NCBI GenBank assembly: GCA_036250195.1
Contig: JAVHZZ010000003.1
Location: 90,230,918-90,294,917 of the forward strand
DNA length: 64,000 nucleotides
Origin: Mixophyes australis
Lineage: Eukaryota; Chordata; Amphibia; Anura; Limnodynastidae
Direction of reading: 5' to 3'
Shown: in pieces, positions 23,260-34,377 of the stretch
How positions within the stretch are numbered: position 1 is the stretch's first letter
How the letters are laid out: the number at the start of each line of letters is the position of its first letter
The notes under the pieces: model-generated
What the model saw: only the letters and a program-made list of their open reading frames with translations
Databases searched by the model: none
Told to the model about the DNA's origin: nothing
Program-made: the position numbers and the translations under genes

Positions 23260-24326
23260 AGGGGACGCATAAAAATTTCAATGTCCAGATCTGCAAAGCC
23301 TTAAAGACTTTCAGAAACAAGCATCAAACGAAGAAAGGAAAAAGTGAGAAAAAGAAGGTGCACAGCTTGATTAGCAAGGAATATGGTCAAAGGAAAACAA
23401 ATGGTGCCTACCAAGAGCTTTATACCCAGTAATGACTCAAATTGCTCATTGACAAGTACATCATTCAAAGAAGCAATGACTAATAGGGTATGAAAAAACT
23501 GGATTGCCCCTGGATTCAACTCTGCGGTCACAAACTATGTGGCAGCTTGCTGGATATGTGAAATACATAATCCAGGGCAAAGAGTGAATACCCCAGAAGG
23601 AAACATTCCAAAGGCTTTCTATCCCTTTCAGAGACTTCAGATCAATTATATACAACTTCCTAAATGTGTTACCTACGAGTATGTGTTAGTAGCCACAGAC
23701 ATTTTAGCCATTGGGCAGAGGAATGGCCAGAAGGAAAAGCTACTGCCAAAAATACAGCAAAGAAATTAATCTCAGAAGTCATCTGTAGATATTGCATACC
23801 TGAAGTTATTGAATCAGATAGAGGTACAATCTTTACATGAGAGATAATGCAGCATGTGATGAAGGACTTGGTAGTATCCAAAGCTTTTCATACTCCTTAT
23901 AGGCCAGAAGCAAGTCGGCGGGTAGAAAGGCTTAATGGTGACATTAAATTGAAACTACAGAAAATGATTCAAGAAACCAAAAACACTTGGTTAGAATGTT
24001 TACCAATAGTTCTGTTTAACATTTGAACTACACATATGAAGGGACACAGGCTGACACCATATGTGATATTGTTTGCTAGTGTGCCCAGGACAGGATGTTA
24101 TTTTCCACAACAGCTACAGAATGATCATGGTGATTTAACTGGATATATGCAAGAAATATGTAAAACCATGACTAACCTCCATCGGCAGATTTTTTCTTCC
24201 ATTCCAGATCCTGACTCAGACAGTGGCACTCACTCCTTGGTTCCAGGAGATTGGGTATATCTGAAAAGACATCTCAGAAAGACTTTTGACCCCAGATATA
24301 ACTGTCCCAACATTGTAAGAGGTTGA
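23260..24326 (+). pseudogene. pol: integrase, broken
   Basis: From left: the N-terminal zinc-binding region with CWICEIHNPGQ (23551 onward), then the catalytic core. The first core Asp, after LQI, reads Asn (AAT at 23644-23646). The second is kept in SDRGTIFT (about 23814), and the Glu is kept in RRVERLNG (about 23920). The C-terminal part continues in 24036-24326 with a GDWVYLKRH segment, the usual C-terminal DNA-binding fold region. Stops occur in the core and a frame change separates 23539-23769 from the following residues. Catalysis is lost. Confidence 0.82.
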
Positions 24327-24348
24327 CAGTGACCATCGAGAAAACAGA

Positions 24349-26111
24349 ATGAAGATTTATATCCTTTTTGTGATAGGATTGATTGGAATCTTAGAACAGA
24401 CATGGACCCCGGGTCAGATACTAAACCGGTTAAAACCCTATGAGCAGAATGTACAAACAACTTTAGGGTGGTGTTGGAAAAATGCCACAAAACCCAGATC
24501 ACAAGATAACTTCACGTGCCCTGAAATCAGCCGTGTAAGGTTATGAACGTTAGAACGAATGGGGTGCGGGTGGTATGCAGGCCTTAGGCCAAAACAAGGA
24601 AAAACTGGGTATTGGACACTGTCATTTCTTCAAATACATGGCAGTGAAACAATGACAATGGAAAATTTTACTGCCCTAAAATGTTGTATCGAACCCACAG
24701 ATTACACTCAGGGTCTATATCCATGAATAAAGAAAAAGGTGACTAATTGCACCTAAATTACCAACACAACTATCACCCCAATCCCAGACCATAAATTGAT
24801 ATGCACTAATGCCTCAGAAATACAGAACAGAAGCACCTGAGCAGAAGGAGTGAGCTTCCTGAAGCGTGAGTGGTATGATGCACTGCTAGGAGGCACTGGA
24901 ACGGGAATGGGGGTATTGAACTCAATCGACATAGAAACTATCAGTAGTAAGATGATCAATACAGGTCACCAGTTGGAAAAAATAGTACATATGCAGGCTG
25001 CTTGGATGCCCACTCTTTATACATCCATCCATTAATATTTAAGAGTAACTCAAGAATTACTTCAGATTTTTAACCAGTCACAAATTACCCAGTTTAAATT
25101 GGACAGAAAAATTACTAAAATGTTTGACTGGACAGTGTGCAATATGCAGGTAATAGCACAGGTAATGCAGAAACAAGTCACCCAAACCCAATTCCTTGGT
25201 AAACATGAAGAATTACATTGGTCACTATTTAACTTGACCAACACACTCTGGTCCGATATGAGCACAACAAAAGTAGAATGTTCAGATCAAGTCTGCACAG
25301 GGGTACTAGAGGTGTTTAATGTTATGCTAGAAAAGCCAGTTTGCAAATTTATGATATTACCAGTACACCTGCACACACCATCTGGGGGTACAAAGCTATG
25401 GACCCCCACTATGAAGGGATCCTACATAAAATTAGAATCAAATCAGACTCATGACACTTCATTATGTACAAAAACTAACAGAGGTATAGTGTGCAACCAA
25501 CAATAACCTATATATGAGCCCTGTCAACTGCAACTCCGTACAAGTGCGTGTAAATGGACTTTACATGTAAGGATATGTACATCGAGATAGCACTACTAGT
25601 CTGCATAATAAGTACAATGAAAGAAGACTTGCAGTTCAGAGGGAAGCACTGACCATTATTTTGATGTCTATATAATGTTACAGTCTTTGAGTGGAAAAAT
25701 CAGACACATATATTTTTACCATATACTGAAACACAGATAACATTGAAAGGGGAAGAATACAAACTTAAAGCCAGAAACATATTATTTAACCTACAGCCTC
25801 TTATTAATCAAATTAGCAATACCCAACTATTAGATAAACACCTAAAAGAGGTAAATTATTTTACTCATCATGCAAGAATGACGACAATAATAGAGGCAGG
25901 TAAACTAGTACATTTAGCCTCGGAATTGAAAGATGGATTGTCACATCATTGGTGGGACATATTTGTTAATGGATCTTTTTCCATAAAGAAAGCAATGAAT
26001 ATCTTGATAAATCCATTGCTACTAATGCTTCTTGTATTAACTATAATGATTATATGGAACTGTTACCTAGCATGTAATACAAGGAAAATTCTAAATAGAT
26101 ATCAGCAATAA
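24349..26111 (+). pseudogene. env: env (surface and transmembrane parts), broken
   Basis: Starts just after integrase with a hydrophobic signal-peptide-like N-terminus. The 24349-24546 frame stops early. A Gly-rich segment LLGGTGTGMG at about 24880 is in the position of a fusion peptide, followed by a heptad-like region. A further frame, 25099-25506, continues the ectodomain with several cysteines and N-glycosylation sequons (NLTN). The last frame, 25743-26111, ends with a membrane anchor (LLLMLLVLTIMIIW) and short tail before the purine tract. I see no CX6CC motif or classic immunosuppressive segment, so the env lineage is uncertain. Many stops make it inactive. Confidence 0.75.
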
Positions 26112-26299
26112 ATTCCCCTCTATACACCTAGATAAGATATTAAGGAGGAGTTATGGTGATAAAGATACCAGGGGATGCTGAATGAATTATTATTCTACCC
26201 ATATGGGGTCCTTAAGATACTATATAGTGTAAAGTGTAACTGTCTTCTGATGATTATCACCATGACTGATAGGTAGAAGTTAGAAGTAGATATTTAATC

Positions 26300-26311
26300 A
26301 GAAGAGGGGAG
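26300..26311 (+). other. Polypurine tract
   Basis: AGAAGAGGGGAG immediately precedes the 3' LTR, the position used to prime plus-strand DNA synthesis. Confidence 0.85.
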
Positions 26312-26874
26312 TGTAAGGGTAAATTTGTATGATTATTGATTTAATATCTATCATGTATTAAACTTTAGAAACTAATATGTTATGCTATAACCTTGAGAAA
26401 AATCAGCAGATATTATGTTCAGTTTTGAAGAAGAATTGTTGAAGTTTGTGAAACTATGTTCCCAAGAATAGAAACAGACCAAGGACATGCAGCAAAGCAA
26501 AACATTCTTTACAGATAAAACCCAAGAACTCAAAGCTGGGGGCAGCACAATAATATTGGCAGAAAACCTGGAAAGAGATAACGCAGAAAGCAGGAAGAAT
26601 TGTTTGAAGTTTGATGTAAAACTGCAATATATATATATTTGTTGATTGAATTACTTTCATAATCTACTGTCTTATAATAGGTTGTTAAGCATCTATACCC
26701 CTAAACTTGTATGTATAAATAAATCTCAGATTGGAACAGAATCAGAACTGCTCAGCATTATAGCATACAGGTGTTGAGTGTTTTTCTGTTCCCCAGTCGA
26801 CTGAAAATCAAGGAAGATCTGACTGACATTGAAGGTGATTGATAGAAGTATCGGTGAACCCTGATATCCCAACA
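26312..26874 (+). repeat. 3' LTR
   Basis: 563 bp, same TGTAAGGG start and CCCAACA end as the 5' copy. Contains TATAAATAAAT at about 26713. Confidence 0.9.
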
Positions 26875-27000
26875 CCTTCAAAGTTCCATGTCAATTTGAG
26901 CAATTTATTCCTTGCCAAATTGCATGTAACGCTTAGTAACGCTGAATGTATATATCCACAATATAAATATGTATTATACTCAGACATGCCTTAATGAGAC

Positions 27001-27025
27001 ACACACACGCACACACACACAATCT
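27001..27025. repeat. (CA)n microsatellite
   Basis: Short CA/CG-interrupted run just before the MITE at 27065. Confidence 0.8.
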
Positions 27026-27064
27026 AATTATGCATTTTAGGTAAACATTGGGTTGAAAGATATA

Positions 27065-27385
27065 GGGCCTGATTCACTAAGGAAAGGAAAGCAAAAAAAA
27101 ATTTGTAACTTCTACCTTGGCAAAACCATGTTGCTTTAGAGGAGAAGGCAAATTTAAAATGTACTGGCAGATTTATAATTGGAATAAGGCATGTTCTATA
27201 TCAACTTTAGATTTCAGTGTAAAAAGAAAGCTATCAAGTATTTATGTACTACATGAAAAAAACAGCCAATATTTATCTTATGTGCAAAACAATAAACTAA
27301 TTTGCACCTCTTGCATTGTAACATGGTTTTGTCTAGAAGAAAATGTATACATCTTTTGTCTAGCTTTCCTTAAAAAATCATGCCC
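27065..27385. mobile_element. PIF/Harbinger-like MITE with ATA duplication
   Basis: Begins GGGCCTGATTCACTAAGGAA and ends in the inverse terminus, flanked by ATA at 27062-27064 and 27386-27388. Interior shares the TTTGCACC...TTGCATTGTAACATGG and TACATGAAAAAAACAGCC segments with the copies at 37558, 49614 and 63211. Confidence 0.85.
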
Positions 27386-27388
27386 ATA

Positions 27389-29240
27389 ATGGTCATGCAC
27401 CTTAGAACATGATTTGAATTCATGACTCTTTTCCTTTTCATGTAGCTTTATCTTTACAAACACAATTAAGTCTAAGTTTATATGACAAAGAGATTAATGA
27501 CAGAATCACAAAAAGAAATCAACAGTTTCAGGAGACAAGAAATAATTCTCTGCTACGAAACTAAATGACAGCAATCTCAACCTTGCCATACTAGTAAAAT
27601 CTATGTATATTATGTAAAAAGAAGGTGTCATTTAACATGAATGATTTGCATTCATATGCAAGATTTATGGCATGTACAGTATGTCACACATTTGGATAGT
27701 TGGAATCAAAAGACCAGGTGCATAGTGTTGTTATCATCCTAAGAAAGCAATATGTTTTTATGCCTTGTTTGGCTTTTTCATCCGATTGGTATCCTGAATT
27801 TATATGTCAGTTATACTGATAGATTCTAGTTTTCTTTTTACAAATTGTTTAGTATGTCTGTTCTCATTTGTATAACTATGCATTTAATCTATCTCTTCTG
27901 CATGTAGGTAATTTCACAGTTTTTATAGATTATAGGGATAGATCAAAGCAGTATATTTTCCGCTTTTTATGTTATTTACCATTTACAGCACCAAAAAATA
28001 CCTACCTCATTTCACCTTTGAAAATGTTTTCAAATAAATATAATGAAATCTTTAAAATCTGTGGATTGTTGCTTAAACATTTTGACCTTCCCAGCAGTGT
28101 AAAGTTCTTTAAGGCGTAAACCAGTGATTTTTTTTTCTTTAGTTTACAAGAAAAATAAATAAATAAAATACATTACAAAAAAAAAAAAAAAACAGAGTTT
28201 ACAAGAGGTAACAATAAAGAAACATCTGAATGATTTTAATTAGATCTTGTACCCCAATCTTTAAATTATAGTAATGGATAAAGCATAGGAAGCAAAAAAA
28301 CGTAGTAAAAATAGCAATGTTAAAAACACGTTGATGCTTTATAAGAAGGTTGAAATGGGTGATGTATGTTTGAAAAGCAGACTTAACTGTGGTATTTCAG
28401 CAAAAGCTAAAACCTTTATAAACCTGGTTGGTGTCTGCAAAGTACACACAATTCATATTTTTCTTAAATAGGTTAGTAATGGCAAAGTGCTTTATTGAGA
28501 TGAAAATTGTATAGAAACACCATATTGAACTCTCGAAAAATAGACCTATTAATATATCCTAATGTGTATGTGTTTGTTTCTAGGCATGTCCCCTAGCCTG
28601 GTTTTCTGGGCAGTGGAATTTAGGAGTGGGCAAAACCTATATTTAGCGGCATATGAGCAATGTTTTTTTCTCATTAACTCAAAGTTTTTATATTAGATGC
28701 AGAATTATTTTATATGTCCTGATAATGTTGCCCTTTGGCAGCAACATGCTGGAAAAAAAGCTATTTTGAAAGCTGCAATGAGTGCAGGTTCCATGTGCAC
28801 AATCCCTTTTGTGTCAAAGATAATCTTCATTAAAGTTTAGAACAATTTGTCTATTCTTATAAATGACAGATCTATACCATATTATCATTATTGTGAGTAG
28901 CTTTTATTTCTAAATCACCAACATATTACTCAGTGCAGTACATTGAAGGGATTGTGATACAAATAAATAGCATACAATGACACTTTACAGAAGGGAAATC
29001 ATTCTATAAGTATATTGAAAATAAGAATGTCCAAATAAAACATTTTGCAAAATAAAACTCTAGTATGTAAATGCAATTACAAAAATAATCCATTGCAGGA
29101 TGAGAAAAAGCAATAACAACTTGGTGAGGATTGTTATGTACGGTTTCAGTGTTTTGCAACTTCAGCCCTCCAAATATATTCTATCATTGCTGCTAAAGCC
29201 AAGGGTTTGACTCCAACTAGGGCCCTGTTTGTTTAGGGAT
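27389..29240. other. AT-rich DNA with a tiny A-rich insertion and an L2-tail remnant
   Basis: The direct repeat AGTTTACAAG at 28141-28150 and 28196-28205 brackets a 45-bp A-rich segment, possibly a very short retroposition. A decayed L2-like 3' tail lies at about 28896-28996 (CAACATATTACTCAGTGCAG). No gene. Confidence 0.5.
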
Positions 29241-29389
29241 TGTGGGTCTGATTCATTCAAATCCAGGCACGTTCCGTATTTTGCGTAAAATTGCTCTGTG
29301 CATGATCTTTAATGGCCTATACGGCAGTGAACGCAAGTGAATGCAATTCACCTTTGAAACGCAAAGGACACTTGCAACAGCCTAGTGTA

Positions 29390-30600
29390 ATATCCAGCAA
29401 AGATAAAGGATGATAAAGCGCTAGGTAAATCACACAATTATAAATTTAATAAAAATATTATGCACAATTACATACCAAGTGGTTATGGCCATAAACACCC
29501 CCACAGGGCATAAAATAACAAATCATACAATGTATAAAATACAGCAAATACACCTTATTAGGGGTATTGAGTTGAAGCGCTGATGATTAAAGATGGTCTT
29601 GACTCTTAAATATCACCTTTAGATTTTTAGCATATTGTATAGATAAGATGATAAGATGATATATTGCTATAAGTACACTGGATCATGTGAAAAATGAAGT
29701 GTCCACTGTTTAACAATAGGGACAAAACCCTTTATGTATTGAATCGGCTGAAATAGAACCAATTAAGGTATATCATGGAGTTCTGCCCGTATGAACAGTC
29801 GAAGAGTGGTATTAGTTTCCTGCAAACAGTTGTCTTCTAGTATTATGTATAGGCGTGATCAGCTGTTCTTAGGTATACACACGCACCACTATACATACAT
29901 GTAATGACTGTATTGACGAGTCGATTCCACATAGATTCAAATCATATCCACTATATAGCACATTCCATCTGTTGTGCAATTAGAAAATGTCAGTATACAA
30001 CAGACATAGTCCACGTAATTAGAACACAGTGCCTCACAACAATGTTTCTCCGTGAGAAGAGGTACCTTGTAATGAAATGCTGGATACGTTGTAATGCCAG
30101 CCCTTGTAGTCAGCATACAGCTGATGATCCCTGTCCTCGTCCTCACGGGCGGATAAGCTGAGTCTTTCTCCAGGCGCTATCGAACATGAAACCCCGGGGT
30201 TGTTCTATGCCAAGCATATAGAGCATATGTTCTCCAAAACGTAAAATCTGAACTGCTTGACGTGTTTCTCGGCGCCTGCCGTTTCATCAGAAGCATCCAG
30301 CAATGTGCGCAGAGCAATGTCTGCCTGCCACAGCGCCGGCAATTGAATCATCCCCATATTTATGAATAAATTAGTTTTGAGTCTAAAATGTTATGCAATT
30401 TTCTCTCATCATTATTGAATTTATGTTTAAGGGTTTTTGAGCGCCTCATAATTTTTATTATGTGTTTATCTTTGTATGGGGTTGCAGAGGCAGCCATTTC
30501 TCTAATACACTTACAATTGTCTTTTATTATCTGAACATTTCCAAACATAGCTGTGATTATTTTTACCACTCATATTTTGCTAGTTATATTATTAAATACT
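29390..30600. mobile_element. Unclassified interspersed repeat
   Basis: Contains TAAAGCGCTAGGTAAATCACAC on the left and the segment ACGTGTTTCTCGGCGCC...GTTTCATCAGAAG near 30260. Its complement, CTTCTGATGAAAC...GAGAAACACGT, has the look of a widespread amphibian repeat. No coding domain, and ends are not defined. Confidence 0.4.
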
Positions 30601-30673
30601 ACGTGATCTGTATTGTGTACTGTGCTCACTAATTATTTTCCATATTTCATGTACCTATACATTTTCTAAACAG

Positions 30674-30735
30674 GTCCCAACATTCCAGGATCCAGACAAG
30701 AATTCAGTACCAGGCTGTGAAAGCTGCAATAACAG
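30674..30735 (+). other. Exon-like module, copy 1
   Basis: 62 nt preceded by TTTTCTAAACAG (acceptor-like) and followed by GTAGGTGAG (donor-like). One frame is open, with VPTFQDPDKNS at its start. Copies occur at 32237-32320, 41662-41741 and 60372-60450. Confidence 0.6.
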
Positions 30736-30769
30736 GTAGGTGAGAGCAACACCAATTTAATTCATAATA

Positions 30770-30917
30770 GGGAGAATTCAATTGCTGGCGATGTGGTGCG
30801 CGGACATCGCGCCGCACACATAACCTGCAATTACATTATAAATTTCTGACAAAATCTATGACGCAAAGTGTCTCACGGACGTTCTGGAGACATTTTGTGG
30901 GTAATAGAATCCCCCCC
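30770..30917. mobile_element. Short MITE with ATA duplication
   Basis: Starts GGGAGAATTCAATTG and ends ATAGAATCCCCCCC, flanked by ATA on both sides (30767-30769, 30918-30920). Related in its ends to 60999-61230. Confidence 0.6.
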
Positions 30918-31439
30918 ATAATGTCATGTGTAAAGAGGCACAGCCACAGCCAATGTTGACCATGCCCCCTTCAACACCGCCACACAACGACGGCGAACAT
31001 CTCTTTTCATACTGTATGTGGAGGGGGGCCAGAAAGTTGTTGTACCGGGATCCCAAATTCCTCTTGGCGGCCCTGACTGGAACTGGTTTCAGCACTCACC
31101 TGCAGCTGGGTTTGCTTTCACTCTCCAGGCCAAATACTAGTAGGCTGAGTATAATTGCAGTTCTCATGCATGTGTGGTTTAGGGATGGGCTGGCTGCTAC
31201 ATTTACTGCTATGTGGGCTACCAACCAAGCCATTTCTTTTTAGCTGTGGAGCTGGGCTGCCCTGTAGAGGAGATGGAAGGGGTGGAGCTTGAACCGAGGT
31301 GCAGGGCAAGATGGGTTGTGTGATGTGAAAGTCCTGCTCATGCAGCACCATGAGAGAGTGGACAGGTGGAACTACTGCACTGCAGTCCTCATATTGAGTT
31401 GACCTGCAAAGTGAGAAGGAGTGTGGAATACCTTGTAAA

Positions 31440-31798
31440 CACTTTTTGTTTTGTGTGTCCCAGTGTGTCTGGCTATATATGGTATTTTTGTGCTCCAATC
31501 TGTGTGTGACCCATTGTGTCTGGCTTTGTATAGTTTGTCTGTTCACCATCCTGCTTGTGTATGTCCCAGTTTGCCCTCCAATCCGTCTGTGTGTGGCCCA
31601 GTCTCTGCACTTCAATCTGTGTGTGTATTCCCCTGTCTCTGCACTCCAATCTATTTGTATGTGCCCCAGTCTCTGCACTCTTATCTGTGTGTGTATGCCC
31701 TAGTCTCTGCACACCAATCTTTTTGTGTGTGCCCCAGTCTGTGAGCTCCAAACTGTCTGTGTATGCCTCAGTCTCTGCACTCTAATCTGTGTGTGCAT
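31440..31798. repeat. TGTGTGCCCCAGTCTCTGCACTCCAATC minisatellite, left part
   Basis: Units of about 45-48 bp with the core CCCAGTCTCTGCACTCCAATCTGTGTGTG. The array continues at 33595-34040 after the hAT insertion. Open frames on both strands are due to the repeat. Confidence 0.85.
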
Positions 31799-32236
31799 CA
31801 GGGAAGGGCTGGCAGACTTTAGCCTGGGGGGGGGGGGCAAGCACACAGCACTGGCCCATAAGTAGCGGCCCTTCCTTAAAGGGTGGTTTTTGGTAAAATA
31901 TATATTTATCTATATAAGATAAAAGAGGCTATTTTAGTGTTGCTTAATCCATATATATATATTTTTATGTCCGGGCCCAGAGCTGGATTAAGGCTCTGGG
32001 GGGCCTGGGCAATTTAGACAGGGTAACCCCCTATGATATAGCATAGTTATCATTTTAGACAAATACACAGGTAATACTATGTGCAAAACTGTTAGGTGCA
32101 CACAGTTCTGCCTTCACGAGCAGTACATGGTGAAGCGGGACATACCTCCCAACTGTCCTAAGCGAAACAGTCACCCAAATTTGGGACTGTCCCATCAAAT
32201 ACAGGACAGTTGGCAGACTGTCCTGCTCTCTCCTAC

Positions 32237-32320
32237 CTGTTATTGTCACTTTCACCACTTGTGGCGGCTGGTTACTTTAGCTCATTTGCTGGTTTTCTGG
32301 ATCCTGGAATATTGGAGGCC
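32237..32320 (-). other. Exon-like module, copy 2
   Basis: 84 nt on the minus strand, preceded by TTTTTTTCCAAATAG (a good acceptor) and followed by GTAGGAGAG. The frame equivalent to the other copies has a stop, so this copy is decayed. Confidence 0.6.
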
Positions 32321-32959
32321 CTATTTGGAAAAAAATGGGTACACACAATTTAGAAAACTTCAACCAGCCACAGTGTTAAATCAATAGCATCCACGTTTTA
32401 TAATTAGGCCTCCCTCCAGCCACAACATTAAAATAATAATGTTGACACTTGCTAAATAGATCTAATTCCCTCCAACCAACCCTGGCATTAGATAGCAAAC
32501 AAATTTAATATATAAGTCTATTTCCCTCCCTCCAAACAGCCGCAACAATAATTTAAATAGCATTTACATTTAACAAATATTAGCATTTTCCACAACAATC
32601 ACAGTCATTAAATAATACATAATCAAATTTAATAAATAGACCTCATTTTCCACAAACAACCCACAATCAATAAATAGCTCCCAAACCAACCCAGCATTAA
32701 ATTAAAGGTCCAATTACCCCATTATAAATTCATAGGCCCCACTTTTAAATTAAATTGCTCCACCATCACCCCACCAAAAAAATAGCACTCATTAAATAAT
32801 TAGCCCTCACCTGCAATCCACCATTAAATAGCCTACCTCCCACACTATATTAAGACCCTCCTTTCTTCACATATAATAACATACTGCCCCCACAAACACT
32901 ATATTTATATACTACCCCCAACACTCACGCACTAAATTTATATACTGCCCCCCCACACT

Positions 32960-33300
32960 CACATACTATAGTTTATATACTGCCCACACACACAATATAT
33001 ATACTGCCGCCCCACACACACACACCATATATATACTGCCCACACACACACACACACACACAATATATACTGCACACACACACACACACACACAATATAT
33101 ACTGCCTACACACACAATATTTATACTGCCCACACACACAATATATATACTGTCCACACACACACACACACACACAATATATATACTGTCCACACACACA
33201 CACACACAATATATACTGCCCACACACACACAATATATACTGCCCACACACACACACACACATACAATATATACTGCCCCCACATACACACACACAGAAT
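32960..33300. repeat. (CA)n / ACACAATATATACTGCC minisatellite
   Basis: About 12 units of 25-40 bp built from CA runs plus AATATATACTGCC. It lies between the donor-like site and exon-like module on the minus strand. Cys/Val-rich frames here are repeat artefacts. Confidence 0.9.
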
Positions 33301-33594
33301 CAACACTCCCACTTACCTTATTCCACCCGCGCATCTGCGCATTTCACAGTTCACACATGGGACGGCACTTGTCACGTGATGTGAGTCCCATGTGACAAGC
33401 CATACAGAGACGGGAGGATGAGAGGAATGTAGGAGGGGCCGCGGCCAATGATGAAAAAGTGGCTGGTCCCGGAAGAGGGGCCAGCCACCAAATAGTAGAG
33501 ACTTGGGCCGGTTCATGCACAGGCCCAAAATAGTAATTTTCTGTCCGGCCCAGGGGGCATGTGCCCTCTTGCCCCTCGGCCCAGCCAGCCCCTG

Positions 33595-34040
33595 GTGTGT
33601 GTGCCCCATTCTTTGCAATCCAATCTGTGCATGTGTGCCCCAGTCTCTGTAATCCAATCTGTGCATTCCCAGTCTCTGTGCTCCAATCTGTCTGTATGTG
33701 CCCCAGTCCCTGCACTCCAATCTGTGCGTGTGTGCCCTAGTCTCTGTGCTCCAATCTGTCTGTGTATGCCCCAGTCTCTTCACTCCAATATATGTGCCCC
33801 AGTCTCTGTGCTCCAAGCTGTGTCCGTGTCCCAGTCTCTGTGCTCTTATCTGTGTGTGTGTGCCCCAGTCTCTGCAATTCCATCTGTACATGTGTGCTCC
33901 AGTCTCTGTGCTCCAAGCTGTGTGTGTGTGTGCCCCCGTCTCTGTGCTCCAATCTGTGTGTATTTACCCCAGTTTCTGAGCTTCATTCGGTGTGTGCCCC
34001 AGTCTGTCTGGCTATGTATGGTGTATGTCTGTGTCCATGT
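33595..34040. repeat. TGTGTGCCCCAGTCTCTG minisatellite, right part
   Basis: Continuation of the array at 31440-31798 with the same core unit. Confidence 0.85.
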
Positions 34041-34045
34041 GTAAT

Positions 34046-34376
34046 GGGCAGCACGGTGGCTCAGTGGTAGCACTTCTGCCTCACAGCACTGGGGTCATGA
34101 GTTCAATTCCTGACCATGGCCTTATCTGTGTGGAGTTTGTATGTTTTTCCCATGTTTGCGTGTGTGTTTCCTCCAGGTGCTCCGGTTTCCTCCCACACTC
34201 CAAAAACATACTGGTAGGTTAATTGACTGCTATCAAAATTGACCCTAGTCTGTCTGTGTGTGTGTTAGGGAATTTAGACTGTAAGCTCCAATGGGGCAGG
34301 GACTGATTTGAGTGAGTTCTCTGTACAGCGCTGCGGAATTAGTGGCGATATATTAATAAATGGTGATGATGATGAT
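34046..34376 (+). mobile_element. V-SINE-like tRNA-derived SINE
   Basis: The head GGGCAGCACGGTGGCTCAGT (34046 on) holds an A-box-like GTGGCTCAGTGG and a B-box-like GAGTTCAATTCC (about 34098), as in a tRNA-derived pol III promoter. The middle has TGTGTGGAGTTTGTATGTTT and CTCCGGTTTCCTCCCACACT, the conserved centre of the V-SINE superfamily. The tail, CTGTACAGCGCTGCGGAATT ending in GATGATGAT, resembles the complement of the L2-type LINE tail at 46846-46890. Confidence 0.85.
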
Positions 34377-34377
34377 G

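Larger units (their letters stand above)
17363..26874 (+). mobile_element. Full-length class I (gamma-like) endogenous retrovirus, defective
   Basis: A 9.5-kb provirus with two LTRs beginning TGTAAGGG and ending CCCAACA, flanked by the 4-bp duplication CCTT at 17359-17362 and 26875-26878. Order: 5' LTR, tRNA-Pro-like primer site, ~1.2-kb leader, gag, pro, pol, env, purine tract, 3' LTR. Class I assignment rests on the gag N-terminus, single zinc knuckle, gamma-type reverse transcriptase motifs, primer site and 4-bp duplication. Every gene is broken by stops and frameshifts. The LTRs differ at roughly 7% of the first ~120 positions by eye, plus a 13-bp indel, so this is an old, inactive insertion. 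Confidence 0.93.
30600..31075 (+). mobile_element. 3' part of an exon-carrying hAT element
   Basis: The right end TTCCTCTTGGCGGCCCTG (ending at 31075) is the same terminus as the element at 41304 (CAGGGCTGCCAAGAGGAA on the other strand). About 340 nt upstream lies the exon-like segment 30674-30735, in the same relative position and orientation as in that element. The left end is lost. A MITE is inserted at 30770-30917. Confidence 0.65.
31799..33594 (-). mobile_element. Non-autonomous hAT element with exon-like module
   Basis: Ends CAGGGAAGGGCTGGC on the left and GCCAGCCCCTG on the right. It splits the minisatellite array; flanking octamers GTGTGCAT and GTGTGTGT agree at 6 of 8 bases. In minus-strand order: TCACGTGA (33372-33379), a donor-like site (GT at 33315-33316), a TG-rich minisatellite, then the exon-like module at 32237-32320. 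No transposase. Layout matches 41304-42786. Confidence 0.75.

Noticed and set aside
31118..31785. Frames across the CAGTCTCTGCACTCCAATC repeats
   Set aside because: Open because of the repeat unit; both strands are open in parallel.
32966..33334. Cys/Val-rich frames (VCVCVCVGSIY)
   Set aside because: Translation of CA repeats and ATATATACTG units.
33313..33891. 192-codon minus-strand frame next to the hAT end
   Set aside because: Spans the junction of the hAT terminus and a minisatellite, with no domain.
34048..34120. tRNA gene candidate
   Set aside because: A- and B-box-like sequences belong to a SINE head; no intact cloverleaf is seen.
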